64,000 nucleotides of DNA from the NCBI GenBank assembly GCA_025024175.1, contig QCXZ01000137.1, forward strand, positions 62,150,911-62,214,910. Direction: 5' to 3'. Position numbers and translations under genes: made by a program. Below, one piece after another: positions 57,966 to 64,000 of the stretch (position 1 is its first letter; the number at the start of each line of letters is the position of its first letter). Origin of the DNA: Rhyzopertha dominica (lineage: Eukaryota; Arthropoda; Insecta; Coleoptera; Bostrichidae). A model generated the notes under the pieces. The model was not told the DNA's origin. It saw only the letters and a program-made list of their open reading frames with translations, and did no database searches.

Positions 57966-60900
57966 TAGGTAAAATTCTATGTGACACTGATATCTCTGAT
58001 TACCTTTATGTTTGTCATATTACTCCATGCAGGTTCATAAATAAACTACATGTACGTTCTTTTTAGCTTTACGCTGTCCTATTCGAACGATTTTATGCAT
58101 TCCTTTTTTAAATATCTCCGGAAATAGTATTTACTTTTACAACGATTATTGTTCATATTCTGTACATTTACTTTGAACATTACTGACATTTAATTCTTGC
58201 ATAAGACCGCTGCAGGCTTAATTTGGCGTGACTCCTTGCTGGTAATGTCTTTTGCAGAGATGAAAGGCCGGTAGGCTACCAAAAATATCCTACAAACTGG
58301 GTGCTCTCGAAGCTCAAAAGGCTTCACATGAGGGACAGTGATGATGATCTCCTTCGAAATAAAAAAAAAGTGCTGAGACATCATTTATACTGCGGGATAT
58401 GGAATTTTAGCTCTAGACTATTGCCTAGAAGAACCACATCGAGGCTATCTTTATCGTTATGTTCCTCCTTTGTATTATGTGCATATGTTTTTTATTTGTG
58501 CTTTTGTGTTGGTTTGGTATTCCCCCTTCTTTATCTTTGTGATGCATTGTTTACGCAAATTCCTGTATTGTGGTTTTTTATATGTTTAATAATTTCTTTA
58601 CCGCCGAGTTTTACAATTGTTTTGTAGGAATAACAAATATTCTTAGTCAATGTGGTTGCACTACTGATCTCCGCTTAAACAATTCTGTTTGTTTCTCAGG
58701 AAATACATTTTAACAACAAAGTCCCTGCTGTTTACCTGTTCTTTTGAGGAGACTCCTTTGACGATTTATGATGCAATATACAATATTTAAGTAAATTCAG
58801 GTCTAGTCTGATTTGTATTTTTCATAGTTAAATTTACTATATAAAAAATATATAAAAACCCACAATGTTAGACTTTTCAAATTGGTCAGCATATATATTT
58901 TGAAATGCATGCACATAAAAACAGTCACAGCCAAGTTTTGCATTATTAATTTTTAAAATTTATCAATGATTGTGTTTTTTCCAACAGTCTTAAATGACCT
59001 CTAGCTTCCCGTGGAAGGTATTTAGCTTCGCTGCTTGTTTTTATTGGCACATGATTAAGAACAACACCAAAGAGATACTTGACAATTTTGAACCACTCCT
59101 TGGACGATAAGAAACGTTACTAAGACAGCGAAGATGCAAATCTAACAACTATAATTATTATTAATTGCTGCTTTGCATTGGTTGCTATAGAAACAATTGA
59201 ATTCCCTGTATACAATAAAAATTAAAAAAAATAAGTTTTACCCGAGATCCTATGAGTTGCAAAATTTCAGCACTGCGATATAGATACAGAATTTCCTTTC
59301 AATCATGTATGGTAAATTATAGTAGATCACCTGAGCTCGTCTGTAGAATATACCTAATATTCTCTCCCGCAATTTTTTGCTGTTATTATAATGCCTTATT
59401 GTGCCACCTTTTAGTGGCTTAATTTGTGTCATAGTTACTTTATCAGTCAGTGTTTTAAATGTAGCAAAATAACAAGCTCAGGAGACGAGAGCCTAATCGA
59501 TTGACTGACGCACAGGACACACACCTAATAGAGATACTTATAGCTTAATCGATAAAAACAATAATAAAACGGTCACATAAAGTTGTATGTACGTGATAGC
59601 CTCGACAACTGAAATAGAACGAGTAGCATTAACAAGGTAAGGCAGTAAAATACAAAAACCGCTACAAATTGAATCAATATTTCCACATCCAATTGTCAAA
59701 ATGACATTTACGTTTTAAGACAAACAGTCCTCGTGATATTAGCAAAAATATATAAATTTTTAAAATTGTTTTTTTGCAAATAACTCGAAAATTATTAACT
59801 TAACAAAAAAATTACAAGAGTGCTTTCTGATCAGAAATTTAATTTTCTATATAATACCAAAATTTAAAAAAATCGTACGAGCAGGGTCCAAAATAGGTTT
59901 TTTGGAAATATTTAGAGAATGTCAAAATTTTGGATAATCTTTCTAAAACACTTTTTGTGAGAAATTTTATTTCCTATCTGATGGTATTCTCCTTTTTTGA
60001 ATATATTAAATATATTCGGAGATATTTAAGAAAAACAGTTTTCTTTAAGTGACGCTTTTTTGCTAAAATCTTCTTAACAGTTTGTTGCACCGAAAATTTA
60101 TAAGAACGAATAATACTTGCAGTTATACAACTAATCACATACTAAAACGAAAAAAATATTAAAAAATAAAACTTTGCAAAAAGGGTAGTTACCCCCCAAT
60201 TTCGCCCCCTTCCCGATACCCTACTTACCNCACAAACAATAGGTCGCTTTGGGTAGTTGGGATTTATACGTTTGCCAAATTTCAAGTTCATATATTAAAT
60301 CTTTTGAAAGTTATCGTGTATACAAACAAAACCAGACACACACACACAGAGACAAGAAATTTGTTTTTGCTCAAATTTTGTTTTTTTTGCGTTTTCGACT
60401 ATTTTAAAGCAAATGAGCAAATAAAAATTTTTCAAAATTTTTTTCGCGATACAATAGTTCCCATCCGTTGGATGTGGAAGTAAAGTAGGTATTGAAGAAT
60501 ATAATAATCGACATTTACGTAAAAAGAGCAGAATTCGTTGGCATTACAACAGACTTATTTCCTTTGTGATAGAAAGCAAGGTGAATACAAAATACGGCCA
60601 AGTAACTGCTGAAAAGCTACCCAAACAATACACAATTATCAGAGTTTCTCGACTTGCTTGTTAACGGAAATGAATACAAAGCAGATTAAAACAAGAACAT
60701 CGTGCTGTTCAATTTTTGTAGCACCTGCTTGATGCCAATAAGGTTAGACAAGGTTTTATAATATTACATATTAGGTAATTTGATACCGCTGCTGAAACAA
60801 AACGTTCTATCGGTTTTCCATTAAACGACACTGGTAAAACTCAGACAGTGGTAACTCTAGTGTAACCTCAGGCGCTAATATCTGAAATAATTAATGATAT

Positions 60901-61732
60901 AATTTGATACTAAATGATATGTCATGAAATGCCGATGTTCCAATCTCTGTGCGTCAGGCAATTGTAACTGGTCAAATTAGTACTTATATAACAACATATA
61001 ATGTATACTAGCCAGTGTACAGTGTCGTAAATTGGGTATCACCTTTAATAAAAAGCGACCGCACATACCCTCACCGCTCGTTTTTTTTGCCACATTTTTT
61101 GCCATTGTACTTATAAATTTCCTTGTAAAAACACTGTGTGGCAGTTTTTAACAAAGAAAATGTTTCTCATTTCGTATAGGAGTCCAAATTTCGTGAATTC
61201 CATTTGCTGCATTTGCAGGATTAATCATGGCGTTGTCATATATAATATATTGTTTTTAGAGAAGGCCATATTAAATTTAAGAATTAAACATCTGCTCTGG
61301 TCAAACCATTCAAACGCTACGAATACAGAGTTCCACTTAGATGGCGCTGACGGGATTGACTCTCGCACATTTATTGGAATTGAGTTGATATCTTCGCTAT
61401 TAGTTCAGACACTGCTCACTTCACATTCACTTTACAACGGAGTTTCGTTTAGTTTGTCGTGTCACAGAAGGTGAAAAATGGTATGTTTGTAAACTACTAA
61501 AATTGATACACCTAACTATCTTGGCTGATAAAATCAGCTACACATTACGCGGTAGCTGGCGAGCGGCGAGTACTAAGAAAAGTAACAAGTAAAAAAAGTA
61601 AGTCTAGGTTCACAAAGATAGCAATATTTCTTAGAGCAAAGAAGAGAAGAATGTACGTGCGTACTACCGCATAAAATTAATCCTTCTAATTATAAATAAA
61701 TCAAATAAGGGTTTTAACAATTTGTAACAATT
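57966..61732. other. Intergenic, includes a probable noncoding repeat
   Basis: 59700-60440 is dominated by A/T runs with a GC-rich ACCCCCCAATTTCGCCCCCTTCC island near 60190; it looks like dispersed repeat DNA but no boundaries are visible. The ORF at 58301-58627 is hydrophobic and unassigned. Confidence 0.35.
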
Positions 61733-61773
61733 TGCAGACAGCTGTTTCGGCTTACAAAGCCTCCTCAGCGCAG
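61733..61773 (-). ncRNA. Hammerhead ribozyme candidate with complete core
   Basis: Minus strand: CTGCG, CTGAGGA, stem II GGCTT-TGT-AAGCC (5 bp), GAA, palindromic ACAGCTGT, C (GTC cleavage triplet), TGCA. Core positions are all intact and stem I pairs 4 bp (one G.T). It is the better-preserved relative of the copy at 14921. Confidence 0.6.
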
Positions 61774-61880
61774 ATATAGTCCCAATGCAGACAACATCTC
61801 TTAGATACCTATGCCAAGGCAGGTGATTTGAACGCGAGAATTATAATCAGGACAACACCATGCCATCTAGTGAGAATTAA
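61733..61880 (-). mobile_element. Penelope-like terminal repeat, second copy
   Basis: Shares GACAGCTGTTTCGGCTTA, ATATAGTCCCAA.GCAGACAACA and ACACCATGCCATCTAGTG with 14921-15060 and 15241-15348. No coding region is attached. Confidence 0.55.
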
Positions 61881-63420
61881 CGGCGCTACCCATCTCTCCT
61901 CTGTAATCGGAACGGTAGTTATAGTGGGTATTTAAAAACCTCATGGACGGTGTCTGGAAAGAGTGCATTTTTGTCAAGACTGTAAATTCTTTAAGAGAAT
62001 TTATATGGACATATATGTATTTTCAGCCCATCCCGTACATATTATAAAAGTAGTACCCGCAAAAACAAAATTAGTTTTTATTCGTTTTGTATTGCATCGC
62101 TAGAATAAAAACAATGCGTTTAGAAAGGCGTCATGATAATAACAAAACAGCAATAAACAAATGCTCCAACAATTGATACAACTTTAAAGATTTCGCGTTG
62201 TCATTTGGAGGTAATTTGCGTATCTATCTAGCTCTGTGGAGACCGGTCGATGGTATTAACAAGCTAATTAAGTTATATAGCAGCNTACGAGCGCCACTTG
62301 GTTTACTTACCTCCAAAATGTTTGTCAATCAACAAAAACCAAGATGGTTTACCGGAAAACTAATTACTATGAGAGCTCAACTACCTAAGGGTTGGTGATT
62401 CATCCTCTAATAACACTAAGGCTCTAAAACGCCACCCCAAGTAATCACTCAAAGCAACACAAGATGTCTTTATTACTAGGATTTCCCTTACATATTTAAA
62501 AATGAATTAAATAATATTGCAATGTAAATAAGAATAAGAATATTGAATAAAATTAATATCGGGCAATAATTCAGTTAAGTATTTTTAGTTTAATGAAAGT
62601 AAGTGTGCATTAGTAATATCGTATGTCAAATTCTACATAAATATACGTCTTGTTTTTATTTGAGCGATAGCGATGGAGTACCGTTGGTATGTGTACACGT
62701 ACGTTTACAAACGTTTACAAACTTTCTTTCCGAAAAAAAAAACAAGCGAACAAGTTATAGTTCAGCCTAAATTAAATGTTTATGGAGGTATTATATGAGT
62801 CATTGTAATATCAATAAAAATGCAATCACTGTATTTTGGTCTCATGAAGTCTTGATAAACACTAGTTGAACGACGACAGCCTGAAGTAATTTCACACCCG
62901 ACCTAAATATTGAAGAAGTTATTCCGCAAAATCTCGACAAAACCGCATAAAAACCGTCCATGTTAATTAGAAACTATTATTTTTCATCTGTCACGCAAGC
63001 AATGGGTTGAATCTTATGGGATGTTGAAATTCCTTCAATTCTGGACTGAGCTGGTTTGGTTCCCGTAAGGTGAGGAATCTCTGGTGCGTTCTATAGAATC
63101 TTCGGGAAACGTGTATGGTCCACGGCCAACGAAGAATCAAGAAACCAGCACAAGAAAGCGATTTTCCACAAAAGCTAGTCTAGACAATCAACCACGACCA
63201 ATTAGAACCATCTAAAGTGGGCTCCTATAAATACCAATATCAAACACTGCATGTGGTGTAGTGGTTTATATCGCGGCTTGGATGAAGTTCAACCAATAAG
63301 ATGCGTTGATCAGATGGGATAAACTAAACACAGAACATTTAATCAAAGATAATTATCGCCTGAACTCATCGTAATAAGAGATGGTAATTGGGATAATAGC
63401 CCAATATATGTAATGAAATA
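61881..63420. other. Intergenic with a small inverted repeat
   Basis: CATTTGGAGGTAA (62202) and TTACCTCCAAAATG (about 62307-62320) are inverted around a 120-bp segment, perhaps a tiny MITE. A tRNA-5'-like GTGGTGTAGTGGTTTATATCG lies at about 63250. Confidence 0.35.
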
Positions 63421-63500
63421 TCATTACCTGCTTTGACCGGAAATCGAACCCGGCATCCATGGGCGTACCGAAGGGGGGGGGGGGGTGCGTTTTAATAATG
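63421..63500 (-). repeat. tRNA-like / hAT-MITE-like fragment
   Basis: The minus strand contains a B-box-like GGGTTCGATTTCC beside GGTACGCCC, next to a run of about 14 G. GGGCGTACC resembles the terminus of the MITE at 606-946. Fragmentary. Confidence 0.35.
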
Positions 63501-64000
63501 TTAGTTATCCATCGAGTCTCTTTCCCTGGGAAGTAAAAATTACTACAATTGTATCTTTAGCACCTATACATATGAACTGCCAGCTTAAATTTCTAAAACT
63601 TCTGGTGAGAGAAGTTGAAGTTGTACTAAAAGCGCATCGGTTAATAAATTAGTCTTTGATATGTGTTAATTCTGAATCAGAAATCGTGGTCCTATTAGTA
63701 AAACTTTTAAGGTGGAATTTATGTTCCTTTGGTACTTCGTATGATATCATTATACATTATGTGGATCACAGATCTTTATTCTCCCGAATTAAATGTATCA
63801 GCTCATTTTTTTAAACGCGAGAGCAATGCAACTGAATGCGCCTCACCTATTTGAGTTCATCAATAACGGAATTAGTAATAAAGGGGCTTTGTATGATTAG
63901 TGTACATAGAAAACATATAAATAATTTGGGTCTTTATTTCACAGAAAATGTTTTAAGTCACCTTGCAGAAAATCCACGAAGATTATTCATGGAATACATA
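63501..64000. other. Intergenic to window end
   Basis: AT-rich; nothing recognised. Confidence 0.45.

Noticed and set aside
58301..58627. 108-codon hydrophobic ORF
   Set aside because: Starts in unrelated sequence and becomes low-complexity Leu/Phe; no family recognised.

Overview
The window looks like transposon-rich, AT-rich intergenic DNA of an insect. The grounds are a Polinton, an errantivirus-type Ty3/gypsy element, Penelope-like elements, hAT/mariner/THAP-type DNA transposon relics, RTE- and jockey-like LINE fragments, a (TAA)n microsatellite and scattered single N calls. I found no convincing host protein-coding gene. Any exon here would have to be short, and I cannot exclude that.

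The centrepiece is a virus-like Polinton/Maverick (adintovirus-type) element at 23923-31900. It has exact 6-bp target duplications (TTGATG) and terminal inverted repeats of about 935 bp that are nearly identical. Leftward genes: a truncated integrase, a fibre/coiled-coil protein, a DUF8207-type protein and an FtsK/HerA-like packaging ATPase. Rightward genes: a phospholipase A2 plus adenovirus pX-like protein, an adenain-like cysteine protease, a penton-like minor capsid protein, a small basic ORF and the double-jelly-roll major capsid protein. There is no DNA polymerase B. The integrase stops where the left inverted repeat begins, and that repeat carries a copy of the 3' end of the major capsid gene from the right side. 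This is the structure expected of a copy-back (defective-interfering-like) genome that lost one end, gained a copy of the other, and was then integrated by an integrase supplied in trans. The protease frame has no ATG; it lies -1 to the phospholipase frame, whose last codons hold two classical slippery heptamers (T TTT TTA and A AAA AAC).

The second large element is a near-intact, minus-strand errantivirus-like LTR retrotransposon at 38113-45229. It has TATA target duplications, 345-bp LTRs with one visible difference, a tRNA-Ser-like primer site, a polypurine tract, intact gag, intact pol in the -1 frame and a broken env.

Elsewhere: 1-7 kb holds a LINE fragment, an hAT-like MITE, a GC-rich island with a 38-bp tandem repeat, a mariner-like MITE and a THAP-domain transposon relic. 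14.9-21.9 kb holds Penelope-like relics and two opposed LINE fragments. 45.6-47.6 kb is an hAT element with an 8-bp target duplication and an inverted Penelope fragment inside. 49.9 kb is the microsatellite and 55.3 kb a LINE RT fragment. Hammerhead-ribozyme-like motifs occur at several Penelope-type termini (about 14.9, 16.1, 17.4, 21.5, 21.7, 46.5, 47.2, 51.3 and 61.7 kb).
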